Shown: piece after piece, positions 34,310 through 46,299 of the stretch
Numbering within the stretch: the stretch's first letter is position 1
Layout of the letters: every line of letters starts with the position of its first letter
Source of the DNA: Hyposmocoma kahamanoa
Lineage: Eukaryota > Arthropoda > Insecta > Lepidoptera > Cosmopterigidae
Assembly: GCF_003589595.1 (NCBI RefSeq)
Contig: NW_020653750.1
Location: forward strand, 2,033,943 to 2,097,942
Reading direction: 5' to 3'
Length of the DNA: 64,000 nt
The notes under the pieces: model-generated
Seen by the model: the letters and a program-made list of their open reading frames with translations, nothing else
Database searches by the model: none
What the model was told of the DNA's origin: nothing
Program-made: the position numbers and the translations under genes

Positions 34310-35459
34310 GTTTGTTATATTTTGAATACTTTTTTATTATGACGATGTATAGTGCCGTACTATGAATATTTTTATATAACACTTCGCTCTATTTACAGTT
34401 GTTAAACTCAACGTCAAATTAAAATCTCACATGGCGACTTTTGTTCCTCTATTTGTGAACGAAACAATTGTTTTATGATGCTTTTGTTTAGTCACAAATT
34501 CACATCATAGCATTGTGGTGCAAATCTATAAGAAGCACATTATTGGAACTAGGACTCGAAATCCTTTGTTAGGTACTTTGTAAATAATTTTACTCAATTA
34601 ATTTTACTCAAATCGCACGTTCAAATGTTAATAATTAAATTCAATCAAGAAACACGACATTCAGGAGATAATTTTATTGAGTTGTGTAATTAAAATTACC
34701 AGGTAACAATCGTTGAACAGTCACTGGTATCAATTATTTTTAATGATTCAATTTTATTCCGTGATAGGTTTTGTTAATTATTTTGTTTTATACACAGAAC
34801 TACTGCCTAGAATATCGGGGCTCCGAATGTGGTTTGCCAGACGACGCTTCCCTCCCAACACAGAGCGTATTTTTGTTAGGTGTGGTCATCTTTACGCAAC
34901 TAATTCTGTATTTAAGTGGCAATTTGGTGCCAGCGTAAACTAGTTTTTGAAATTGTTGGATAGAAAAACAGCGAATTTAAAATAGACACTGTGGCTTAGT
35001 GTACAAGTTTGCTGCAAGAGTGCAATTCTCCGTGAACTATAAATAATGATTGAGCCAGTTCCTTTGGTGAAATTGAAACTAAATAGTTAAGTATCTAAAT
35101 ATTGGTGGCCATTCCGATACGTATACTTTCATGATTAATTTAAAAGACATTAATAGTGTTAATGTCTTTTACACATTTCTGTTTTAGTTTTTCCATAGTA
35201 ATTAGTTAAAACGTGATGTTTTTCCCCGTTTCGTTGTTTTCTTCATAAGATTATTTTTTTACGCCATCGTTTGGATACTGATCTCGATTACGGTGTTCGA
35301 TAATTCCGACAACGATAACTCTTACCTACAAAAATAGTTAGTTCACTTTATATACTTGTTTTCTTTTTAGATTTTTTAGATAAATGTAATGGATAAATGA
35401 ATTAGTTACATATAAGTATCCTACGCTATTTGTGAAATCAAATTAATATTAAATTTTGA
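34310..35459. other. Sequence downstream of exon c
   Basis: No exon recognised. A perfect 12-bp inverted repeat (aaaagacattaa, 35142-35153 and 35159-35170, 5-base loop) is the only structure noted. Confidence 0.4.
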
Positions 35460-35660
35460 AGTTTAGGAAATGAAACTATTTTTCGGATCTGAATCACGCC
35501 TATTTGCTCTTTCAAACAAACCAACGTTTCGGGTAATTTACAGATCCCATGGTCCCGGTTGACTGATCAATGAAGTGTTGGTTTATTTGAAGGAACACAT
35601 ACGCGACTTAGTTCCGAAATTTTATTTTCTATGTGTAACAACCGTGAAAACCTAAGAAAT
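35460..35660. repeat. Hairpin of the Penelope-associated repeat
   Basis: The left arm contains 'ggaaatgaaactatttttcg' and 'caaacaaaccaacgtttcgg'; the right arm has 'tattttctatgtgtaacaac' with the inverted sense of the 5' segment seen at 49845. It belongs to the same family as the repeats at 49485-50812 and 55672-55800. Confidence 0.6.
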
Positions 35661-35853
35661 CGAAATTTTGGAGTTTTTTAGAAGTATGCTTGTCGCAATG
35701 GACCTTATATTGACATAATCTCATACAATATTTAAAGTCTAGTAGAATGTTGGTCCGGTTTGTTTGTAATGAAGAAACTTCCAAGAAGATACATAGGTGT
35801 AATGTAAGTAACAGGTATCTTACAAAGGTTTTGTACCTTTGATTTAGTTCTTT

Positions 35854-36057
35854 TTGTGTTGTCAAGTTTTAAACTGTGGTGTTTGGAATGCAAAAAGATA
35901 TATGAGCTTTAAGAATAAACTCGTGAATGAGATGGGTTTTGAGATTTGGCTTTTGTATCACCCAACGTCGTCGTATTTCAAATACAAACAAACAAGTTCT
36001 CATGTAAGATTGGCTGGCAATTTCTCAAAAGAATGTTCTAGATGTGCTTTAGAATAA
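35854..36057 (+). CDS. Open frame, weak coding signal
   Basis: The 67-aa frame contains 'NEMGFEIWLLYHPTSSYFKY' and ends 'KECSRCALE'. It looks somewhat protein-like but has no good acceptor, no family match and no neighbour of the same kind. It could be a decayed transposon gene or chance. Confidence 0.2.
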   Translation: MCCQVLNCGVWNAKRYMSFKNKLVNEMGFEIWLLYHPTSSYFKYKQTSSHVRLAGNFSKECSRCALE

Positions 36058-36059
36058 TA

Positions 36060-38095
36060 TCAAAGTATTTTAAGGAAATCATTTATTTATTTTTCTTTGA
36101 ATGCCAAATATTTTATAACCAAATGTTTTTATTTTTTTGCGACCAAAATAACTCCTAGATCAAGTATTTTTTGTAACGTTTTTATTCCGCTAATAATTTT
36201 ACAAAATCCTGTCAATAGAAATACTTTGTTTGCACAGTCTAATATCATTTAATTTCAAAAAATTTTATTTCCGGCTTCATAAAAAAGTTTGCAGGGGAGC
36301 GTTTGATGAAAAATAGATACTAAATAGGAACGAATTTATTGTAATAAATATGTTATGTACTTTAAAAGTACCATATTAATTGAAATATTTATATTGTTTT
36401 AATCACAATTGGTTGCTCAATTTACTACTGAAATTTGAAATAATTTGTCATTTTAATAATTTTTATGTTATTTATTTCTAAAATTAATATTAATTACCTT
36501 TATTTCGATTACTGTATCATGTGCACGCACGTAGTTATTTGAAAACACGCAATGCACTTTGTTTCCTAATAATTATGTATAAAATTTTAATCTAAATAAA
36601 TTAACTTATGAGATACTACGCAAATAATCTCAATCACTAATATAATTTATTAATTAGTTCAATATACAAGGTTATTTATAAAACACTAACAACTTCGTAG
36701 AATTATGTTACTAACATCACAAATAACTATTTTTGATCCATAACTTTTTACAAAACATAATAAATTTATCAAAAATATTTTTTTCAGTTTTTGCTGTACT
36801 ATCTGATACTTTTTAGATCTGTGTATTTTCGTGTCTTCCCCGACTACCCCCACCACCGCTCCTGCGTTTTGCTGGTATTTACGCTAGCGCTTTCTTTTAT
36901 TACTGCACAGAGTTGCCACTGTCTAGAGTGATCTATTTAAATGCTTTTATTTTTGAACGATAGTAAATGCTGATGAATTATGAAAGTATAGAACATAACT
37001 TGTTGTTTATGATGATAGTAATATATAGTCCTGCAAGGTTCTTAGTGTTGTACAAATAAACCTGTATAATTGTGTTGTTTACAATTATGTTAGACATGGA
37101 GAGGATGTTGTTCCGTAATAAACATAAGCTCAGAACATCCTGTGATAAGTTAGTAGCTGTATTAAATAAATTAGACGATTTATTAATTTACAGTTCCATA
37201 GAATATTTTTACATTCAATTATATTATTTATAGATCATTCTGGAGATTTTGAAATTGTAATTGAACTATATAGGTAAGGTAAGGTAAGGTACTTTTCTAC
37301 TATTTTTTTTATTGTTTACTGGCTTTGAAAATGAATGAGTTGAATGTGGAATCCTTGAAATTGTACATGTAAGTGATTGTAGTGAAAAGTCGGTTGCCTT
37401 TCTTAGAACTATTATACTTTCCCCTTACATGTACATAGCGTTTAATCAAACGAGTCTCTGGGTAATTTTCAGGTTAGTATTCTCTACCTGATTTCGGTGT
37501 AATTTTTGTTATTTAAGAATTCGAGTATATTATGGTGAAACTATAAATAATATTTCAGGATACTACATTCGAATATAAAGTAATACGTCATGACAATATT
37601 GTAGAATTTTTAAATGATGAATATTGCCACCAAAATTAGGTAGAAAACACTAACCTGAAAATTATCCTTCTACTTGCAGTTAACTATTGTAAACAGTTAA
37701 TTAATGGTACCTTTTGTCTGAATAAGTGTCTGGTACACGAATTACATGAAAGAAACGTAAAACTAAAAAGATACTATGATAGATGATTAGTTTAACATAA
37801 ACATTATGTGTATTATACATAACTTCCATCATCCTAATTTCTATAAACTTTATATTAATAAATATATACTTTATACCACGTAGAATTATCATATCTAAAC
37901 GTTGTAAATTATTTTAGGCTTAGCATGTGGAATACATTACGTATTGCGCAATATTACATAATTTTACATGTATTTGTGTATATTACGGTAATGTAACTAT
38001 TTTTTTAGGTATATATCATTTTTTTAAATCGTATCAAGGTTTCGGCATAATATAATAAGAGAAGTTTGGTAACGCCATTTGTATGTAATGTCATC
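36060..38095. other. AT-rich stretch
   Basis: No gene recognised. It includes a (ggtaa)4 microsatellite at 37273-37290 and a GC-richer patch at 36835-36930 of unknown nature. Confidence 0.4.
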
Positions 38096-38225
38096 CACCG
38101 CGTGCCGTGTACGGACACACACATTCGCATAATTTTGCGATGCATTCACGTTGCCTAGCGCTGGCCGTTTCACGCGCCTTTTCTTATTATGTGAATGTGT
38201 GCATCCGTACAAGACGCGCGGCGGG
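38096..38225. mobile_element. Small palindromic MITE
   Basis: Inverted arms 'gtacggacacacacattcgc' (38109) and its near complement ending at 38210 extend outward into imperfect 'ccrccgcg' pairs. A partial copy of the left arm occurs at 18985-19010. No target duplication could be defined. Confidence 0.55.
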
Positions 38226-39004
38226 CGTACCCACATATAAACCGCGCTGCGCCGTATGAATGGAGTTACCATATCGATGCTTTACTTTCTCAAACTCGTA
38301 TCTTATAAATAGTGATTATTCAGGATATGGCAAAACTTTCTATTTATTTTAAATTTCTTATCAAGGGTGTTCATTTGAATGCATTACTTTAAGAATACGT
38401 AAAAGCCAGTGTGTAAATACGAAGGAAATGCGATGTGAAATCAGCTTGCAAAATTTGTGTATACAATTCATTTTTGCATTTCAGTAACTTTGTGCTTTAA
38501 GATATGAGTTTGAGAAAGTAAGGCAACGAAATGTTCTTTACAGGTTTTATGGTCAGTCGTGAGAAATAGTTTAATTTCTTATGGGTAAAAATCGCGAACA
38601 CACAGGAATTCGATATGTTACGGAAGCTTACAATTATATTACTGATTCGATTACATTACTGATGCAATTACTGATGTTCAATTATTTCCCATTTATCAAC
38701 GTAAATTTACTTAGGTTAATTATTTGTTGTTGCCTCCTGACAGTTGAATTAAATTGTACTTCAAACGAATTAACGTCAAGTTGGTTATTAACCACTGTAC
38801 TTGGGTGTTCTTGGTATCTTCGAACGCTCAGATAACTTTGATGCCGACTGTACATCTGTAAAAGACTGTTATTTATCTCGCGTCTCCTGTGTTTGTGCCC
38901 TGTTTTCAGCAAACAATCTTCTCGAAAAACTCGAGTTCGCGTGTAAACATCATTAGAAAAACTTGTTCTAAAAAGAACTTGTAACTATTTAACACTTTTG
39001 TGTT

Positions 39005-39180
39005 AAAATGAATGATTTATCATTAGTGTCAGGTGCTTTACCACGCTATGGCTTCTTTTTATTATCCATTAGTCTATATATGACCATGAAATGTGTAACG
39101 GTTCCTGCATATCGGGAAAATAAAAAGACATCGTACCGTGATATGAAACCTGTAATTAATGATAATCATTGTGACATTTT
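39005..39180. repeat. Palindrome of the Penelope-associated family
   Basis: The left part 'gatttatcattagtgtcagg' and the right part 'cctgtaattaatgataatca' are inverted copies, and the centre holds 'gaaaataaaaagacatcgta'. A related single arm lies at 49680-49790. The ORF at 39008-39199 is a by-product. Confidence 0.5.
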
Positions 39181-39187
39181 ATTGAGT

Positions 39188-39903
39188 TGGGTTGACTAAA
39201 AAGTCCGTACGGTTTTTGCCACTAGCTAAAAGAAAGAACTTTTTTTTAATGTTATATTGTCTACAGTCATTTCGAAAATAATATTCTAGTGCAGTTTTTA
39301 AGAAAAGGCGGGAAAGTTTTACGTTTATAATTAACTCACAATCGTAAAGGTGTCGTATTTCGTTATGGTAATGCCAAACCACTCGTATCTTTACAAAGCC
39401 GTCAAAAACTATTGCAGTTAGGTTAGGATGTGTTACCTCATCCACCTTATTCGCCCGACGTAGTCCCTTCAGATTTTCACTTGTTTCTTTCTGTCAATCT
39501 TTATAAAATTTTATAAATGGACACGACTTTGATAACGTAAAAACCATCAAACGACACTTAAGGTGGATTCATATTGCACAAATTCTGGCAATATATTGCC
39601 GCAATTTATCGCGTTACGCGACATGACTTTGAGTTGACCAATCAGGTGCTGCGACCTTAGCTCCTAATTGGTCAACTCAAGGTCATAACGTGGAACTCGA
39701 TAAATTGCGGCAAAATATTACCCGAATCGTTCATTGTGAATCCACCTTCAAGAGCATTTATTTTACTCTAAAGGCAATTCTAAATTACCCGAAACAGAAA
39801 AAATTTTGTAAATCAATATGTCAATACATAGTTTTTTAAACTTAGATTTTTTTTACATTATTCACTTATACTTTGATACCGCACAGATTTTTTCACCAAT
39901 TTG
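39188..39903 (+). pseudogene. Mariner fossil, internally deleted, split by a MITE
   Basis: The left end 'gttgactaaaaagtccgtac' and the right end (complement) 'ttggtgaaaaaatctgtgcg' align as diverged terminal repeats. A C-terminal piece reads 'LPHPPYSPD' with 'PSDFHLFLS', the third catalytic acidic motif region of mariner transposases, followed by a short C-terminal stretch resumed after the MITE at 39562-39746. The N-terminal half is missing. Confidence 0.7.
39562..39746. mobile_element. 185-bp palindromic MITE nested in mariner
   Basis: The outer ends ggtggattca are perfectly inverted and almost the whole element is a palindrome: 'gccgcaatttatcg' and 'gagttgaccaat' pair with their complements. 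The flanks are TTAA (39558-39561) and TTCA (39747-39750), a 4-bp duplication with one change. TTAA targets suggest piggyBac-type mobilisation, but this is inference. Removing the element and one flank restores a continuous mariner frame. Confidence 0.8.
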
Positions 39904-40719
39904 ATATTTATATAAATTAATACATTAAGCGCCAGTTTGTTAAGTCTAATGTAATTTTAATAATTTCTATGAAATTCCTAAGATATGTTTAGTCAATCCG
40001 TATCCATTAGTTAACGAAGGAAGTCGTAGTCCTTTAGAGATTATTTGGTTGGAGAAAAATAAAAAATTGCCTACTGTATATTTTTTCGTTTTATTTCGAA
40101 CAATGACTAAGATCACAAAACATCTTATCACCTAAATACAATATTATACATTCTATTATTACTCATGGGCAATGATATTATGGTTATAAATTTGCTCACT
40201 ACTTACGTGTATATTTAAAGGAATGGTAAAAAAGGTTGATGAAGAATAACGTTTAATCGAAATTATTATTTTGATTTCCACCCTTTATGATTCTAAATCA
40301 AAAGACGATTGAGGTCATACTTTTTGAAATTATCGTTCTGATATTTATGTGGCCAGGGGTTCATATGAAAATTATCATAATTGAAATCTTTTTAAAGCAT
40401 TCCTCTAAATACTTATATCAATGAAAATAAATATATGAAAATATGTTGCAAGGTTACAGAACAAAAAATCAGGCCCATTATTTACTACAGAGGAATAGAG
40501 AAAAGCTGTGTTTTACTAATCAATTTCCACGCCAGCCGCTTAATCCAATGACGAAATGCTACTCTTTTAACATAGGCAAAATAGGCGCTACTACGTCGAG
40601 TAGCGGAAACCGGCCCTGTTGCATACAATACCGATCACAACATATTATTTTTTTATGCGAAAATATATAATAAATATATAATAATAAAATTTTACGAATG
40701 AATGAATGAAATAAATATT

Positions 40720-41152
40720 TTTTTTATAATACCATGTGACGGGACGAACAAGTCGAGCGCCTGGTGGTAAGCGACATGCCTATTCATAACAATTGCAGTG
40801 CCATTCAGAGCTTTAAATCGTAAAGATTTTACGGGCACTTGCACTGCACCGACCGCCCTGAGACATAGTTGACAAGTCCCATATGCCTGTAATTTCACCA
40901 GCACCCTTAGGTACCGTCTAAATGAGAACGCAGTAATGCTCATATTATTGCTTGGCGGCAGAAATAGAAAGAATGAATGAATGAAATATTCTTTATTGAA
41001 CATAAAATTGCAGTTAAAATACAATAAAGTAACTTAGGTATAAAGATAGTAAGATAATGTGTAAAAGGTGGCCTTATTGCTATGTAGCAAGAGGTAAGGT
41101 GGCAGTATTTCCCTGGACGAACTTTTTCACAAGGAGCTCAATTGCTACTAAA
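40720..41152 (-). repeat. R330 copy 8, with a nested LINE tail
   Basis: Minus-strand copy ('acgggacgaacaagtcgagc' to 'ttcacaaggagctcaattgc') interrupted at about 40970-41091 by another repeat starting 'aagaatgaatgaatgaaata'. After the interruption R330 resumes at 'ggtaaggtggcagtatttcc'. Confidence 0.75.
40970..41091 (-). mobile_element. Truncated LINE 3' end nested in R330
   Basis: On the minus strand it ends in 'caataaagaatatttcattc' plus attc-type short repeats, as 3' ends of some LINEs do. The same body ('ggtggccttattgctatg') recurs at 41145-41290 just outside, so two copies lie close together. Confidence 0.55.
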
Positions 41153-41290
41153 ATATTTTATATTGTACATAAAATTATAGTTAAAATACAATACAATAAC
41201 TTGATGCATAATAGTAGTAAGTTAATGTGCAACAGGTGGCCTTATTGCTATGTAAGTTGCAATTTCTTCCAGGCAACGTCAGGATAGACA
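41145..41290 (-). repeat. Second copy of the LINE 3' tail
   Basis: Shares 'caggtggccttattgctatg' and 'tacataaaattatagttaaa' with 40970-41091, then continues with 'ttgcaatttcttccaggcaa'. Confidence 0.5.
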
Positions 41291-42479
41291 TTTGGGTATT
41301 AGATACGTATACATCATTTTGTTACGTCTTGTCTTCAAAATTATTTCTTGCTTGGAAGAGATAGTTGTTTAGCAATGAGGCGCCATGTTTTTTTCTAATT
41401 TGTTTTTATATTTCTTCTTGCGTGTGCAATAAAATAAAAGACACCTAGTTAAGAATGCTTGGTTGCCGAATAATAATTCTTCCTTGCTCTATTTTGATAG
41501 ATAATTCAATGTAAAACGATTTTTTTTCTGGAGTATCGTTATAATGTTTTAATTAGTTCCATCATAAATCATGAAAAAACCTTATTTTCCTGCAGATACT
41601 TTGTTTTTGGTCAGGACTACGTACAAAATTTCGGATTTCTCTTTATTTAAAGACAAACAGCGAATATTTTACTTCAAATCAACAGTATCTTTCAACCAAA
41701 ATTCTAGAAATTGACGACAAAGAACCTAAAAATGTGTCGTTTTACGAGATTATGTAAACACTGTATGTATGTCTATTTAAATAGACAGCTATGTAGATAC
41801 AACTGTGACAACTACAAAAGCAAAGTTGCAGGGGTACAGCTACTCTTTTCTATAAACTTGCTGATTAAACAGAAACCGACACTGTCAAACCGTGCTTTGT
41901 CTTTAAATTTAGTTATTACACTCTTGTGACAAATTTTTCAGCCAGCTTTAAGGATCATTTGAAAGCTGGCTTAATGCATGCTAGCTTAGCGAACTTAATT
42001 CCAAAACTTCATTTCTTTAAATATTGAAAATATCTGGAGCGAACTGTACGATTCTGATTGTGGAATGGGTGCGACCCTTAGACTATTATTTTTTTCTATC
42101 GTCTCAGGTGTGACTGGTCAAAAAGTACAAACAGACTTTATCGTAACACATATTCGTATCAGAAAACGTAAAAAGACCAAACATAATACAGATAATAAAA
42201 TAGAAAATACGCCTTACGAGCTCAAGTTAGTTGGTTATAGCAGAAAGGTTAAAACGAAAAAGATTGTAAATAAATTTACAACGATTTGTCCACTACAGTG
42301 TAATCAAAATTATATACAATAGAGTTGTTAAACAACAGTCTCAAATGTATTAATTTGGAATTTTTCTTTAATTTCAATCATTATTCTTAAACCAATGATT
42401 TTTCCCATAGAATTCTAATAAAAAAGTCATTAATATTGCAATGAAAATAATAAATACCAGAAATTCACATTCCTGTACA

Positions 42480-42990
42480 GAAGTTCACGTTGTGAAATAT
42501 ATTTGGCAAGTAGGAAATAGTTTACATGTCTGTAATAAACTTTACTTTTTTAACTAAGGAAGCCGTGGTAGCTTAATGGTTTGACTTATTGCCTCTCAAG
42601 CAGAAGGTCGTGGGTTCGAATCCGGGCTCGCAACTCTGCGTTTCTCGGAATTTATGTGTGAAATTTAATTTGAAATTTATCATGAGCTTTTCGGTGAAGG
42701 AAAACATCTTGATGGAACCTGCACGTCGAAGAAGGTTCACAACCCTCGGAAAACGTGTGAAGTCCCCAACCCGCATTGGCGGATCTATGGCCTAAACCCT
42801 CGTCTGAAAGGAGACCCGTGCCCAGTAGTGGGACATATAAATGGGTTGATGATGATGGATAAACTATTATAGCCTGTACATAAATTTTAATGATCTTGCA
42901 CGGGAAGTGAGTAATTAGTTTTTCAGCGATTTTGAAAAAATACACTTCTTGAGTTAATACACTATTGTATTAACAGTGCCGTATGTATAA
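42480..42990 (+). repeat. Repeat interrupted by a SINE
   Basis: The flanks 42505-42541 ('tttggcaagtaggaaatag') and 42866-42985 ('acgggaagtgagtaatta', 'tgagttaatacactattg') are together collinear with the uninterrupted copy at 54235-54395. This fixes the SINE as the younger insertion. Confidence 0.75.
42542..42858 (+). mobile_element. tRNA-headed SINE, family B, with 7-bp target duplication
   Basis: The head has an A-box-like ggtagcttaatggtt and a perfect B box ggttcgaatcc. The body runs 'ggtgaaggaaaacatcttga' to 'ggagacccgtgcccagtagt' and ends in gatgatgatg units. Flanking duplications are ataaact at 42535-42541 and 42859-42865. The tail wording 'cccagtagtgggac' is also found in the LINE tail at 60535 (complement), hinting that this LINE mobilises the SINE. 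Confidence 0.85.
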
Positions 42991-43097
42991 CCGAGTACAT
43001 ATTACAGTGTGTGCCACGTCTATGCGATACAGAGTGAAAGCACTTCAATATTTATTTAGATGGTACGTTTTGCTTCATGGAGCCATTATTTTATTTT

Positions 43098-43300
43098 TAA
43101 AAGTCATCATCAGCGTACACACATCCACTGCTGGACATACGCCTCTCCTAGAGCACGCCAACTCTCCCGGTCTTGTGCCGCCCGCATCCAGCCACTGCTG
43201 GCCACCTTGCTCAGGTCATATGTCCATCTTGCCGCAGGGCGTCCTACACTACGTTTTTCTTGACGTGGTCGTCATTCCAGAACAAGTCTGCTCCATCCAA
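43098..43300 (-). mobile_element. RTE-like LINE 3' fragment
   Basis: The plus-strand image starts 'catcatcagcgtacacacat', then 'cactgctggacatacgcctc' and 'ccatcttgccgcagggcgtc'. I recognise this from the ORF2 tail and 3' UTR of a moth RTE-type LINE. Only about 200 bases remain. Confidence 0.6.
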
Positions 43301-43600
43301 TTTTTAAAAGTAAGTAATACTAAATTCTTTTTTAAGTTTTTTTTTTAAATACGCTTGTCTCATCCGGGAATCGGTCAGTTACAAGGATATATTCCTCTGT
43401 TGTTTGGTATAGTATCTTAAATTAAAAGAACACCATTTGATTATCTAAATTATTAAAAAAGAAACAAACTTGAAATTGCCAATGCATGTATTATGGTATT
43501 TACGATTAATTTATCAAATGTTCAAAAATCAATGTTCGTACATTCGGGGGCATTACAGAGCTTACCCTTCTTAAAGTCTACAACTAATCTATTTTAACTG

Positions 43601-43808
43601 TTTCCGTGGCCGAACGGTTACCATGCGGCACTGCAACGCAGAGGTCCCAGGTTCGATTCCCGGGCCGGGAGAAATATTTGTATGGCCTACATTTATTTCT
43701 CTCGTGAGTTTGGGTGTAATTTGTGGTTGGCTATGTGTGTGTCCATGGCATCCGCGATACAGGGTTTCCCTAGCGCGGTTCTATGTTAAGTGTGTGCGTT
43801 GTTATATC
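43601..43808 (+). mobile_element. tRNA-headed SINE, family A, copy 4
   Basis: A well-preserved head (A box tggccgaacggtt, B box ggttcgattcc) with body and tail collinear with copy 5. The tail lacks a long A run. Confidence 0.85.
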
Positions 43809-43809
43809 T

Positions 43810-44975
43810 AAAAGCTAGCGTTATTTCAACAGAAATAATCCTGTCTGCTCGCTAATTGACACCCGTTGCGCCTGATTAATAGATTTTCCATTTCTTAAAG
43901 AAAATCTGATTTGACGTGATCAAAACTTGGGTCTAACGAACTAAATCTACTCTTTTTCTTTTCTAAATCTAATTTTTTATAGACTCCTTTACAGAAACAG
44001 CATAAAGTCAAACAGGCAAACTGAAGAACAAAGTAACTAACTACAAATAGACGACTGCAAAATGTTGCTGCCTAAGCAAGCAATCCAATAGTCCGCAAAG
44101 TAAATCCTTTGGCGATATGTCCCAATGCTGCCGACCGAGTTTCAGTCACATTCCAAAAAGTTTCTTAAAAAAAAGAAGAATAGAAAGTTTTTCGTATAGT
44201 TTGCCTATTGTCGGACTGTCCTTTTTTTAACAATGTTTGGGAAGTTGGGATTGTAATTTCTGTGAAAGCGCTCTATTATTGCATTTATCACGAAAAACAT
44301 TATCACAAAACAAATAAGTATTTAACTAGAAGTAAATTTTTAATTACTAAAATCAGTAAGATTTAAGTGACATTTTAAATTTAAATCAGTTTTGGAATAT
44401 ACGGTGCACTTACAGATTTTCTTCTTAACGTAGCGATGGCAAAGACTTGCAGCCCAAAACTATGGGGTATGTTTGTATCGTGGTTAAAGAATCTGCTAAT
44501 CGTCACGAGGTTTCGTTGATTGGTGAACGGGGTGTGCCAGATATACAGGGTGTATGAATAGTAACTACGTAATTACATGTAGGCTTCTTTCGTGCATTCC
44601 ACTACAGATAACATATTACAAATAAAATTTAGAGCCATATAACGGTCTACTTTGTGAAACGTTGTTGTTTGGAAAGTAAATAACCATAATAAATATATAA
44701 TATTCTACAGATCGAGTGTTCAGTACAGAGCATAAAAGTTTAGTTTAGTTTTAGTTTATTTATATAACAATATAAATTTGCTGAAAATAAATAAATTGTA
44801 ACAAATTTTAACGTTATAGATTATTTCTATTTAATAAAAAACAATATTTTAAAATTTCTTAGCCTTTTATTTAACACCGAGTATCTATGTAAAAAAACCT
44901 TTTCCAAATGACTGAATTGTGCTTTTGCAACGGGACATACTATAATGATCTTATTTTATTTTCAGCAAATTAATT
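43810..44975. other. AT-rich non-coding stretch
   Basis: No gene or paired repeat end recognised. Confidence 0.4.
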
Positions 44976-44979
44976 TCAA

Positions 44980-45293
44980 TTGAGAGAGAATCAGCATATT
45001 TATTTATTTATTTCTACTAGAAATATCATCAGTCCTTTTGACCATTTCTGGCTACTTTCAGATAGAAGCGCTGCAGTATCTTTTTGTCGTGTAGCAGACG
45101 CCGCGAGCTATTTGCTCGGCTCCGATATGGACTTCAGCACCGGACTAAGACATTTAACGCCAAAGGGAAATTTCTGAAAGGTTTACGAGTTATGAGTATA
45201 TTCTTAGTGTGTGATCAGAAAGGAGAACTTGTAAATAATCCGATAGGTATAAATAAGGACGATATCTTTCCACTTCTCGACTCGAAATCATAG
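44980..45293 (+). pseudogene. Frameshifted coding-like fragment, unrecognised
   Basis: One frame gives 'DRSAAVSFCRVADAASYLL' with 'DMDFSTGLRHLT'. The next frame, overlapping from about 45140, gives 'NAKGKFLKGLRVMSIFLVCD' to 'DDIFPLLDSKS'. Both are protein-like, and a shift near 45140-45160 could join them. A possible acceptor (ggctactttcag) ends at 45060. No family is recognised. Confidence 0.3.
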
Positions 45294-45494
45294 AAACAAA
45301 AGTTCCGACAAACGGGCTCCATTTTTGCCCGAAATCCATCCCTTGCAAAGTTATATGAACACGAGACGTGGAAGTACCATGGTGAAAATTTTAAAAGTGG
45401 TTGAATGTTACATATTTGTTCAGAAAAGACGTGAAGCGAGTTCGTGACGCAAGATGAATGCTAAAATTAATATTTGTGGATAAATATTTTAACT

Positions 45495-45719
45495 GCCTCC
45501 GTGGCCGAACGGTTACCACGCCGGACTGCCACGCAGAGGCCCCAGGTTCGATTCCCGGGCCGGGAGAAATATTTGTATTACCTACATTTATTTCTCTCGT
45601 GAGTTTGGGTGTAATTTGTGGTTGTCTATGTGTGTGTCCATGGCACCCGCGACACAGGGTTTCCCTAGTGCGGGGCTATGTTGAGTGTGTGCGTTATTAT
45701 TATAAAAAAAAAAAAAAAA
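45495..45719 (+). mobile_element. tRNA-headed SINE, family A, copy 5 (youngest-looking)
   Basis: The best-preserved copy: intact A and B boxes, full body and an uninterrupted terminal A17 at 45703-45719. The pure A run is typical of a recent retroposition. Confidence 0.88.
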
Positions 45720-46299
45720 TCTTTTTGTGGCTCTTACAGTTTCTACATTACAAGTAGCAAGAGCGCAGCTTATTCATACATACTAATTGCATTGTTACGT
45801 GTAAATAAATACGGTGATTGAAAAATACAAATGTAAAACTAAATTTCTAAATCTAGTGTATAGCTTTATTGCTTTCGTTTCTTAAATGGTATCATCAATA
45901 AATAGATTAAGATAATCAAAATAAATCGCATTCATTTTGCTATAAATACAAGAAACTTCTCACAACAAGGTTAAAATATCAATTAGAGCTAAAAAGTGTC
46001 TACCAACGAAAATTCAAAATAAAAAAAGAGTCCGTTCATCCAATCTGGATCGGAGAGAACCTGAAAAACCGCACTTTAAACCTATTTCGAAGCCCTAAGC
46101 TCGAAACGATGGTTTCCTTGGAGAAATCGGCGCGACTAATGAAAGCCGATTATTCCTCGGTAGACTCGATACTGGGAAAATGCTTTCGAGTGTCTTCGAA
46201 AAGGAAAAATTCAAAGAATTAATGTAGATAATTATTGAGTTTTCATCGGAAACGAATGTTATTGGAAATCCAATTAATGAGAGTTTCATACCCATTTAG

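Noticed and set aside
35142..35170. 12-bp perfect hairpin as a terminator
   Set aside because: No gene ends nearby and such terminators are not expected in an insect genome; probably chance in AT-rich DNA.
36835..36990. Candidate last exon for the cysteine-rich gene
   Set aside because: A phase-0 frame after 'actttttag' is open to a stop, but the translation (proline run, hydrophobic) does not resemble the upstream exons and the acceptor tract is poor.
43601..43675. Possible tRNA genes at SINE heads
   Set aside because: A and B boxes are present, but arms do not pair as in a tRNA and the sequence runs on into the same SINE body in every copy.
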